Below are positions 36,132 to 44,287 of a stretch of 64,000 bases of DNA, in pieces (the stretch's first letter is position 1; each line of letters begins with the position of its first letter). The stretch is from Chryseobacterium sp. G0201 (GTDB lineage Bacteria; Bacteroidota; Bacteroidia; Flavobacteriales; Weeksellaceae). Under the pieces are notes generated by a model. It ran no database searches and was not told the origin of the DNA. It worked only from the letters and a program-made list of their open reading frames with translations. The position numbers and the translations under genes are program-made. The stretch is from NCBI RefSeq assembly GCF_003815655.1, contig NZ_CP033917.1, positions 3,286,001 to 3,350,000 of the forward strand, written 5' to 3'.

Positions 36132-38612
36132 ATGAACAAAACTATCCTTCTTACATTCCTTTTCATTCAAAATATACTATTCGCACAATTCTCAGAACGA
36201 AATTTATCTTCTGAAAAATGGCAATTCAAAAATGCAAAAGAAACTTCTTGGATGACTGCCACAGTCCCGGGAACAGTTCATTTGGACTTGATGGATAATA
36301 AGATCATTCCCGATCCTTACAAAGATGAAAATGAAAAGAAAGTTCAATGGATAGAAAATGAAGATTGGGATTATCAGACTTCATTTTCAATTTCATCAAA
36401 AGAAATTGAAAATCAGAATATTGATTTGGTTTTTAATGGCTTGGATACTTTTTCTGAAATTTATCTGAATGGAAAATTGTTAAAAAAAACAGATAATATG
36501 TTCAGGAAATGGGAAATTTCGGTGAAACAAAATTTAAAAATTGGAGATAATTTATTGCAAATCAAATTCAAATCTGCGGTAAATGTCGGAAAAGAATTAG
36601 CAAAAAAAGTTCCTTTTAAGATGCCGGAATCACCAAGAAGCTTTGTGAGAAAAGCACAATATCAATTTGGATGGGATTGGGGACCGAGATTGGTTACAGC
36701 CGGAATCTGGAAAGATGTAAAACTTAATTTCTGGAATAATGCCAAACTTGAAAATATAAAAATTGAGCAAAAAAGTGTTACAAAACAAAAAGCAGAATTA
36801 AATATTAAGACAGAAATTTTTGCCAAGAAAAAAGGAAAATATTCTGTTTTAATTAACAATCAATCAAACAATTTTCAGTTTAAAAAAGGAAAAAATACAA
36901 TTCATATTCCTTTTATCATTCATAATCCCAAACTTTGGCAACCAAATGGTTGGGGCGATCCGAATTTATATGATATAAAAATTTCTCTACAAAAAGATTC
37001 GGAAAATTTAGATGATAAAATTGAAAGAATTGGATTAAGAACGATTGAATTGATTCAGGAAAAAGATGCAAAAGGTAAATCATTTTACTTTAAAATCAAC
37101 GGAAATCCAATGTATGCAAAAGGTACAAACTGGATTCCAGCCGATAGCTTTTCACCAAGGATTACCAAAGAAAAATATCAAAAACTCATCAAAGATTCCA
37201 AAGAAGCCAATATGAATATGATTCGTGTTTGGGGCGGCGGAATTTATGAAGACGATGAATTTTACAAAGCCTGCGACGAAAACGGAATTTTGGTTTGGCA
37301 GGATTTTATGTTTGCGGGAAGTTTTTATCCGTCTGATGAAGAATTTTTAAATAATGTAAAAGAAGAAATAAAAGATCAGGTCAACCGACTTCAAAATCAT
37401 GCGTCAATTGCTTTGTGGTGCGGAAATAATGAAATTGATGAAGCGATTATCAATTGGGGATATCAAAAGCAATTCAAATATTCAAAAGCAGATTCTTTAC
37501 AGGTTTGGAAAGATTATAAAAAGGTTTTCCATGAATTGATTCCCAACACGTTGAAAGAAAATTTGACGACTGATAAAAATATGTATTGGCCAAGTTCACC
37601 ATCAATCGGCTGGGGGCATAAAGAAAGCTTAACAGAAGGAGATTCCCATTATTGGGGTGTTTGGTGGGGCGAGCAACCGTTTGAGATTTTCAATGAAAAA
37701 GTTCCAAGATTTGCTTCAGAGTACGGCTTTCAGGGAATGCAGACGTTGGAAACAACAAAATCAATGTTTTCAGGAAACCCAGATTTAAGCTTAGAAAACG
37801 GAACCATCAAAGCTCACGAAAAGCACGCAAGAGGTTGGGAAATTATCAATTCATATATGAAACGTGATTATAATGTTCCGACAGATTTTGTGAAATATAA
37901 TTACGTTTCTCAATTACTTCAAGCCCGAGGAATGCAGATCGCTATTGAAGCCCATCGTCGTGCAAAACCTTACAATATGGGAACTTTATATTGGCAGTTG
38001 AACGATTGCTGGCCAGTAGTTTCATGGTCTTCGATCGATTATCTGGGAAATTGGAAAGCATTACATTATCAGATTAAAAGAAGCTTTGAAAATCAAGTGA
38101 TTTTGACAGAAGAAAAGGATGGAATTTTGAATTTTTATGCTATTAATGATGAATTGAAGAAATTTAATAATGTAAATCTGGAAATTCAGGTTGTAAAATT
38201 TAATGGTGAAATTTTGAATAAAAAAACAATTTCAAATGGAAAAACTTTGGAAGAAATTTTAAAATTCGAACCAATTGAAATTAAAAATTTACTTTCCAAT
38301 TCCAATAAAGATGAAGTCTTTCTACGATTAATTTTAAAAGATGGGAACGAGAAAATCATCACTCAAAACAATTATTTCTTCTCCAAACCGAAAGATTTAA
38401 AACTAACAAAACCCAATATCAAAATCAAGAAAATTTCTCCGACAGAAATTGAGATTTGTACCGATGTTTTAGCAAAAGATGTTTATTTAATGGGAGATAC
38501 AAATTTTAGCGACAATTTCTTTGATTTACTTCCGAAAACATCAAAAAAAATTACACTTTCAAAAGCTTTAGAAAAAATTGAAGTAATGAGTTTGTGGGAA
38601 ACAAAAAATTAA
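36132..38612 (+). CDS. Beta-mannosidase (GH2 family)
   Basis: The 826-residue enzyme has a signal peptide (about 1-18, ending FAQ), a GH2 sugar-binding beta domain (about 25-200), an Ig-like domain and a catalytic TIM barrel (about 310-640). The acid/base is Glu434 in WCGNNEID and the nucleophile Glu530 in FASEYGFQG; KGTNWIPADSF and MIRVWGGGIYEDDEFY are further signatures of beta-mannosidases. It removes beta-linked mannose, such as the core mannose of N-glycans, and so fits with the hexosaminidase and glycosylasparaginase upstream. It has no T9SS tail and is probably periplasmic. Confidence 0.92.
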   Translation: MNKTILLTFLFIQNILFAQFSERNLSSEKWQFKNAKETSWMTATVPGTVHLDLMDNKIIPDPYKDENEKKVQWIENEDWDYQTSFSISSKEIENQNIDLVFNGLDTFSEIYLNGKLLKKTDNMFRKWEISVKQNLKIGDNLLQIKFKSAVNVGKELAKKVPFKMPESPRSFVRKAQYQFGWDWGPRLVTAGIWKDVKLNFWNNAKLENIKIEQKSVTKQKAELNIKTEIFAKKKGKYSVLINNQSNNFQFKKGKNTIHIPFIIHNPKLWQPNGWGDPNLYDIKISLQKDSENLDDKIERIGLRTIELIQEKDAKGKSFYFKINGNPMYAKGTNWIPADSFSPRITKEKYQKLIKDSKEANMNMIRVWGGGIYEDDEFYKACDENGILVWQDFMFAGSFYPSDEEFLNNVKEEIKDQVNRLQNHASIALWCGNNEIDEAIINWGYQKQFKYSKADSLQVWKDYKKVFHELIPNTLKENLTTDKNMYWPSSPSIGWGHKESLTEGDSHYWGVWWGEQPFEIFNEKVPRFASEYGFQGMQTLETTKSMFSGNPDLSLENGTIKAHEKHARGWEIINSYMKRDYNVPTDFVKYNYVSQLLQARGMQIAIEAHRRAKPYNMGTLYWQLNDCWPVVSWSSIDYLGNWKALHYQIKRSFENQVILTEEKDGILNFYAINDELKKFNNVNLEIQVVKFNGEILNKKTISNGKTLEEILKFEPIEIKNLLSNSNKDEVFLRLILKDGNEKIITQNNYFFSKPKDLKLTKPNIKIKKISPTEIEICTDVLAKDVYLMGDTNFSDNFFDLLPKTSKKITLSKALEKIEVMSLWETKN

Positions 38613-38627
38613 TAATATTTTTAATTG

Positions 38628-38729
38628 AAAAAGTCTTCGACTCCGCTCAGACTTACAATGGCTGATCTTTATATTTAATTTAAAAAGTTAGTATTAGAAT
38701 TGTCAGTCTGAGCGGAGTCGAAGACTTTT
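38628..38729. repeat. Intergenic hairpin repeat, family A copy 2
   Basis: Arms 38628-38653 and 38705-38729 built on AAGTCTTCGACTCCGCTCAG. The loop has GTTAGTATTAG at 38687-38697, the same word and position as in copies 1 and 3. Confidence 0.88.
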
Positions 38730-38838
38730 CCGTGTTTAGATAATTTCTTCGTCTAAAACAACAAAAACTATGTGAAAAATATCAATTTTCATTCTCAACT
38801 AAAAAATCAACTGTAAATTTGCCTCATATTTCTCACGT

Positions 38839-39747
38839 ATGGTAAATTTTGTTCTGATAGCGGTTTGCATTTTGGCGGGAATGATCTTCAAGGCAACAAA
38901 ATCTATCCATCCTGATGCCCACAAGGGTATCAATACATGGATTCTTTATCTTGCACTTCCGGCGGTTTCGTTTAAATATTTACCAAAAGTTCATTGGACA
39001 ACAGAAATGCTTTTCCCGATTGCCGCGACTTTTCTGATTGCTGTTTTTTGCTTCTTTTTTATGCTGTTTTATAGCAAAAGCAAAGGTTATTCGAGACGGT
39101 CGAGAAGTACGATGGAGTTGGTGAGCGGCTACAGTAATACTTCATTTATTGGATTTCCTTTGATCTCAGCTTTTTATGGAGAAAGCCTATTGAGTATTGC
39201 GGTCATTTGTGATCAGACTATGTTTTTTTCACTTTCAACATTGGGAATTATCGCAGCAGTGAGATGTGGAAGCAAATCAGGTAAGATAAGTGCTATGTTT
39301 ATTTTAAAAAGGCTGGTCACTTTTCCGCCGCTCGTAGGTTGCATTGCGGCCCTTATTTTATCTCAGTTTATTGATTTTACGTTTGCCGAACCGCTTTTTG
39401 ATAAATTGGCAGCAACCGTAAGTCCGTTGGCATTATTTTCTGTAGGATTGCAGTTAAAATTCAATGGCTGGAAAAAATTAATTCCTCAAATGTCAGTTTC
39501 AATGTTGTATAAATTAATTTTGGCTCCGGCGATCATTTTAGGTATAACCTTATTATTAGGAATAAAAGGAAACATTGCAAAAATCACCGTTTTTGAGGCT
39601 GCAATGCCAACAGTTGTTACAGCAAGCATCATTGTAGAACAATTTAGATTAAATACTAAACTGGCGAATTTAATTATCGGGTTCAGTATAATTGTAGGAT
39701 TTTTTACAACGGCGATTTGGTATCATATTATTGAATATTTTTTCTAA
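38839..39747 (+). CDS. AEC (auxin efflux carrier) family transporter
   Basis: A 302-residue integral membrane protein with about nine to ten helices. The N-terminal INTWILYLALPAVSFKYLPK and central SGYSNTSFIGFPLISAFYGE segments are characteristic of AEC permeases, with the second domain beginning near LFDKLAATVSPLALFSVGLQL. Bacterial members move malate, malonate or similar acids; the substrate here is unknown. It stands alone between repeat-filled gaps. Confidence 0.87.
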   Translation: MVNFVLIAVCILAGMIFKATKSIHPDAHKGINTWILYLALPAVSFKYLPKVHWTTEMLFPIAATFLIAVFCFFFMLFYSKSKGYSRRSRSTMELVSGYSNTSFIGFPLISAFYGESLLSIAVICDQTMFFSLSTLGIIAAVRCGSKSGKISAMFILKRLVTFPPLVGCIAALILSQFIDFTFAEPLFDKLAATVSPLALFSVGLQLKFNGWKKLIPQMSVSMLYKLILAPAIILGITLLLGIKGNIAKITVFEAAMPTVVTASIIVEQFRLNTKLANLIIGFSIIVGFFTTAIWYHIIEYFF

Positions 39748-39800
39748 AAATTCTTTTTTGAAGCAATTTGACTACGTCGAATTGCAGTTTTATTTTTTTT

Positions 39801-39908
39801 GAAGCAATTTCCCGCTTTCCACTGTATCTTTTTTGTTGCGGCCGGAGCGAAGCGCAGGCCGCAACAAAAAAGGATGTCGTTTCAATCGGGGCTAGGGTGT
39901 TTGTCGTC
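39801..39908 (+). repeat. Intergenic element, family D copy 3 with nested GC-rich hairpin
   Basis: Same ends as the 13.5-kb copy (GCAATTTCCCGCTTTCC, CAATCGGGGCTAG, TTTGTCGT), but the central loop is replaced by a GTTGCGGCC/GGCCGCAAC hairpin (39835-39843 with 39857-39865). It lies in a 378-bp gap between the AEC gene and priA that consists mostly of repeats and has no gene. Confidence 0.82.
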
Positions 39909-39923
39909 TTTTCAATTATTCCC

Positions 39924-40065
39924 GTCATTGCGAGGAGCGAAGCAATCTCTCAATAATCTTAACAACTTAAATAAATCTTAATGTTTCAATTATTAAGATT
40001 TAAAAAAAAAATTAAACATTGTTTCTTAGTCTAGATTGCTTCGTCGCTTCGCTCCTCGCAATGAC
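39924..40065. repeat. Intergenic hairpin repeat, family B copy 3
   Basis: Left arm GTCATTGCGAGGAGCGAAGC with AATCT (39924-39948), right arm ending GCTCCTCGCAATGAC (40033-40065), separated by an AT-rich loop of about 84 nt. Confidence 0.85.
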
Positions 40066-40125
40066 TTAAACAAAAAATTGCAGTTCTCTAAAGAAACATT
40101 TAATTTTACACTTTAAATATTTCCC

Positions 40126-42567
40126 TTGCGATACGCCCAAATTGTTTTACCGTTAAATTTAAAAGGTTCTTTTACGTACAAAGTCCCTGAAGAGCTCATG
40201 TCTGTCATTCACACCGGAATGCGCGTGCTGGTTCCTTTTGGCGGAAAGAAAATTTATACAGGAATTGTTTTTGAACTTCATGACAACGAGCCGGAAAACT
40301 TTGTTGCAAAAGAAGTGATCAGCCTTCTGGATGAATCACCAATTTTAGCGAAAGAGCAGATTAACTTCTGGAACTGGCTTGCCGATTATTATTTGTGCGG
40401 TTTGGGAGAAATTTACCGCTTCGCATTTCCTTCTTCTTTGAAATTGGAAAGTGAAACTTATTTAAAATTAAAACCCAATGCAATTATTGATTTCGAGATT
40501 CTTGATGTCAATGAAATGTATATGATTCAGGCTCTGGAAGTTCGTCAGTTGATTAATTTGACTGATATTGAGGCTTTTATCCCGAAAAAAGATATTATCA
40601 AAACCATCAATTCTCTGATCGACCTTCAATACATCGAAATTGATGAAAAAATAACGGAAAAATATAAGGCGAAGGAAGTTGCTTATGTAAGGATTAATCA
40701 ATCGGTTTTAAGTAATCGAAATCTTACAGAAATCCTTTCAAAACTGAACAAAGCTCCGAAACAGAAAGATCTTTTTCTTATTATTCTGGAGAAACAGACC
40801 GAAGATCCTTCAGGTTTTATAAAGAAATCAGACTTGTTTGCAGATGGAAATTTCGGAAGTTCGCATTTCAAATCTTTAGCAGATAAAAATCTGATTGAAG
40901 AATATTACATGCAGAAAGATCGAATCGAAAGCTATGAAGGTGAAATTGAAGAGATTGAAGAACTTTCTGAACTGCAGAAAATAGCAAAAGCAGAAGTTGA
41001 TGAAGCATTTGAAGCAAAAGAAAATGTGTTGCTTCATGGCGTTACTTCTTCCGGAAAGACCCATATTTATTTAGATAAAATTGAAGAATGCATCAATGAA
41101 GGAAAAAATGTATTGTTCTTACTTCCTGAGATCTCTTTAACCAAACAAATTACCCAAAGATTAGAAAAAAAATACGGTCGACAAATTGGTTTTTATCATC
41201 AGAAACTAACTGATTTTGAGCGTGTAGAAGTCTGGAGAAGAATAAAACAAAACGATATCCGAATTCTTATCGGAACACGAAATTCTTTGTTTTTACCATT
41301 CCAAAATTTAGGTTTAATTGTTGTTGATGAAGAACATGATTCTGCGTACAAACAGTTTACGCCTTATTTTAATGGAAAAGATTCGGCGTTGGTTTTGGCT
41401 AGTTTTTATGATGCAAGAGTAATTTTAGGATCCGCAACGCCTTCTGTTGAAAGTTATTATCGCGCAAGAAAAGGAAAAATGAAGTATGTTTTCCTTACAG
41501 AACGTTTCGGAAATGTCAACTTACCTGAATTTGAGTTAATTAATTTTAAAGAAGCTCAGGATTCTAAAAAAGTAACAGGAAATTTTTCTTTGCGATTAAT
41601 TGAAGAACTCCAGAGAACACTTGACGATAAAAATCAAGCTATTATTCTTCACAACCGCCGTGGTTATGCTAATGTTATCGAATGTGAAAGTTGTGGCTAC
41701 GTTAATTACTGCTCCAATTGTGACGTTGTCATGACGTATCACAAGGCTGCCAATGAAATGAAATGCCATTACTGCGGCCAGAGAGCATCAAAGCCCAAAG
41801 CCTGTCCGAAATGTCATTCCGAAAAGCTGAATGAAAAAGGAGTTGGGGTAGAACAGATTCATGAAGAGATTTCTAAAATTTTCCCTGAAAATGAAGTAGA
41901 TCGAATGGATGTGGATTCTATGCGAAAGAAATTCGCCTACGAAAAATTATACGAAAAAATTGAAGACCGGGAAACGGATATTGTAGTTGGTACTCAAATG
42001 ATTTCCAAAGGATTGGATTTTGATCATATAGAATTGGTAGGTATTCCAAAAGCAGATTCCTTATTATATGTACAGGATTTCAGAGCGGAGGAAAGAGCAT
42101 ACCAGTTAATCACTCAGGTTTCCGGACGAGCGGGAAGGGTTTCAGGAAAAGGTAAGATTTTAATTCAAACCTATAATCCGGATCATTCTGTTTTTCAGTT
42201 GATTAAAATGAATAATACGGCTAAAATCTATAAATATTTCCTCACAGAACGTCAGAAATTCCATTATCCGCCTTTCACAAAGTTGATCATGATCGAGATG
42301 AAACACAGGAAAGAAGATAAAGTAGATCGTGCTTCACAGTTTTTAGGCTCTATTTTGAGGAAATATCTTCCGGAAGACTGTGTTTTAGGACCAGAAAGAG
42401 CACAGATTGCGAGGTTGAATAATCTCTATCAGTTTCAAATTATGCTAAAACTTCCAAGAGGGAAAAACTATGAAAAATTTAAGGCAATGGTTTTATTAAG
42501 TTTGACGGAATTTGACGAAATCACTGCTTACCAAAGCATTAAAAAAGACGTTTTAGTGGACTTTTAA
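40126..42567 (+). CDS. priA: Primosomal protein N' (PriA helicase)
   Basis: PriA reloads the replisome at stalled forks. The 813-residue protein has an N-terminal 3'-DNA-binding domain (YAQIVLPLNLKGSFTYKVPEEL), Walker A GVTSSGKTHIY, motif II VVDEEHDSAYK, QVSGRAGR near the C-terminus, and a zinc-binding insertion with eight cysteines (CESCGYVNYCSNCD, CHYCG, CPKCH). The start is TTG at 40126, since an in-frame stop lies four codons upstream and the protein begins RYAQIVLPL as expected. The upstream gap is filled with hairpin repeats, and the promoter was not identified. Confidence 0.96.
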   Translation: MRYAQIVLPLNLKGSFTYKVPEELMSVIHTGMRVLVPFGGKKIYTGIVFELHDNEPENFVAKEVISLLDESPILAKEQINFWNWLADYYLCGLGEIYRFAFPSSLKLESETYLKLKPNAIIDFEILDVNEMYMIQALEVRQLINLTDIEAFIPKKDIIKTINSLIDLQYIEIDEKITEKYKAKEVAYVRINQSVLSNRNLTEILSKLNKAPKQKDLFLIILEKQTEDPSGFIKKSDLFADGNFGSSHFKSLADKNLIEEYYMQKDRIESYEGEIEEIEELSELQKIAKAEVDEAFEAKENVLLHGVTSSGKTHIYLDKIEECINEGKNVLFLLPEISLTKQITQRLEKKYGRQIGFYHQKLTDFERVEVWRRIKQNDIRILIGTRNSLFLPFQNLGLIVVDEEHDSAYKQFTPYFNGKDSALVLASFYDARVILGSATPSVESYYRARKGKMKYVFLTERFGNVNLPEFELINFKEAQDSKKVTGNFSLRLIEELQRTLDDKNQAIILHNRRGYANVIECESCGYVNYCSNCDVVMTYHKAANEMKCHYCGQRASKPKACPKCHSEKLNEKGVGVEQIHEEISKIFPENEVDRMDVDSMRKKFAYEKLYEKIEDRETDIVVGTQMISKGLDFDHIELVGIPKADSLLYVQDFRAEERAYQLITQVSGRAGRVSGKGKILIQTYNPDHSVFQLIKMNNTAKIYKYFLTERQKFHYPPFTKLIMIEMKHRKEDKVDRASQFLGSILRKYLPEDCVLGPERAQIARLNNLYQFQIMLKLPRGKNYEKFKAMVLLSLTEFDEITAYQSIKKDVLVDF

Positions 42568-42728
42568 CAATTTTTAACATAATTTAGAGTCTTTTATCAC
42601 CATAAAAAGCCCAACCTATTACAATAATATCTACTTTTGGACGTTGATTAAATGTTTGAGTCTTATATTGAATGATTTTTAACAAATCGTTTTTATAGGA
42701 ATCAAACTAGAAAACAAAAACAAAATAG

Positions 42729-44201
42729 ATGGTAAATTTCAGAAAATATGTTTCAAGTGCAGCAGTATTGGCTTCTGGTTTATTCCTCGCTCAATCTACT
42801 GTTTCTACCGTTCTTTATTCTCAGGCTTACGACAATCAAAAGAGTAGTTTAAACTTGCCTTCTCCCATCACTTCGGCTGTGGAGAAAACGATTTTGTCGG
42901 CTAAAGAGCTGGTAGATATTAATGTAAACACAATGATGGCAGATCCTGTGCTGAAAAATGCAACTTGGGGATTTGTAGTGTATGACCCGAAAACTAAGAA
43001 AGTAATTTCTTCGTACAACGAAAACACTCCTCTGGTTCCGGCTTCTACAACGAAATTATTAACCACTGAGACAGCTTTAAATCTGTTAGGTGAAAATTAT
43101 CGTTGGATGACTCAGCTGGAATACTCAGGAAGTGTAGACGAAAATGGAGTTTTGAACGGAAATCTGTATGTTGTAGGTAGCGGTGACCCGTCTTTAGGGA
43201 CGAATAAAGCCGGAGCTTATTCTTACAGAGATATTATTTCAGACTTCATCAGTGGGATGTCTCGTGAGGGAATCAAAAAGGTAAATGGTGATATTATTAT
43301 TCAGACAGCGCTTTTCAAAGGTAACATTTCGAGACTTCCGGAAAATGTTGTTTGGTTAGAAAACAATAATTACTACCTGCCGGTTGGTACAACTCGTGAA
43401 ATAAATCCTGCCAACGAAAAACTGATCGTAAAAAAAGGAAACAGTTTCTCAGGAGAGAAGAAATATTTCTATGTTTCTCCTTACAACAGCCAAATGGTTT
43501 TTGCCGACAAATACGAAGGTGACGGAATTTTAACAACAAAATTACCCGATGCTCCAGCTTATTTAGCAAATACTTTAAGAGCTACATTAGTAAAAAGCGG
43601 AATAGGCGTTACCGGAAAAGTAACTCCTAAAATGACGGATGCCACTCCTGAAAGCAGAAAATTGGTTTCAGCGTATAAATCTCCAACTTTAGGTGATATT
43701 GTTTATTATACGAATCAGCACAGTGATAATTCTTTGGCTGAAGCTTTATTGAAAACAGTAGGTTTCCAAAGCAAAGGTGATCAGACTTCAGAATCTGGTA
43801 GAATAGTTGTAACGAATCATTTGAAAGAAGAAGGGTTTGATATGATGGGATTAAATTATATCGATGGTAGCGGACTTTCAAGAAACAATAATGTTACGCC
43901 GATCTCTCAGGTTAAATATTTAACATCTTTAATGGATGAAAAATATTACAAAACGTATTTAACTTCATTGCCGATTGGCGGACAATCTGGAACGTTAAAA
44001 AGAATGTTCATAGGAACCGGAAACGGACAAATCTTTGCTAAAACAGGAACTTTAAATAAAGTAAAAGCTCTAGCTGGATATATGAAAACAAATTCCGGGA
44101 AGACTTTAGTTTTTTCACTATTAGTTAATAATTATTCAGGATCTGTAGATATGGTGAAGAAAAGAATGGAAAAAATTCTAGAACCGGCTTTAGATCTTTA
44201 A
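42729..44201 (+). CDS. dacB: D-alanyl-D-alanine carboxypeptidase/endopeptidase (PBP4, DacB)
   Basis: A periplasmic class C low-molecular-weight penicillin-binding protein, 490 residues, S13 family. It has a signal peptide (about 1-22), Ser106-x-x-Lys109 in PASTTKLL, the SxN motif Ser332-Asp-Asn334 in HSDNSL, and Lys438-Thr-Gly in FAKTGTLN. A large insertion between the first two motifs is typical of PBP4. It cleaves D-Ala-D-Ala ends and peptide cross-links of peptidoglycan. A TACTTTTG word at 42632-42639 may be its -7 box. It is a single gene with a terminator. Confidence 0.94.
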   Translation: MVNFRKYVSSAAVLASGLFLAQSTVSTVLYSQAYDNQKSSLNLPSPITSAVEKTILSAKELVDINVNTMMADPVLKNATWGFVVYDPKTKKVISSYNENTPLVPASTTKLLTTETALNLLGENYRWMTQLEYSGSVDENGVLNGNLYVVGSGDPSLGTNKAGAYSYRDIISDFISGMSREGIKKVNGDIIIQTALFKGNISRLPENVVWLENNNYYLPVGTTREINPANEKLIVKKGNSFSGEKKYFYVSPYNSQMVFADKYEGDGILTTKLPDAPAYLANTLRATLVKSGIGVTGKVTPKMTDATPESRKLVSAYKSPTLGDIVYYTNQHSDNSLAEALLKTVGFQSKGDQTSESGRIVVTNHLKEEGFDMMGLNYIDGSGLSRNNNVTPISQVKYLTSLMDEKYYKTYLTSLPIGGQSGTLKRMFIGTGNGQIFAKTGTLNKVKALAGYMKTNSGKTLVFSLLVNNYSGSVDMVKKRMEKILEPALDL

Positions 44202-44228
44202 AAATATTTTTATTTTAAATAATATAAG

Positions 44229-44261
44229 AACCTTTTAATCAATGATTAGAAGGTTTTTTTT
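44229..44261 (+). terminator. dacB terminator
   Basis: 12-bp stem (44229-44240 with 44244-44255, one G-T pair) and a run of T residues. A TATCTTTG promoter-like word follows immediately (44261-44268), 19 nt before the next gene. Confidence 0.87.
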
Positions 44262-44287
44262 ATCTTTGATACTGTAACAAACTGAAT

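Noticed and set aside
39768..39981. Two overlapping short plus-strand frames and one minus-strand frame after the AEC gene
   Set aside because: They consist of family D and B repeat sequence, with translations differing only by frame.
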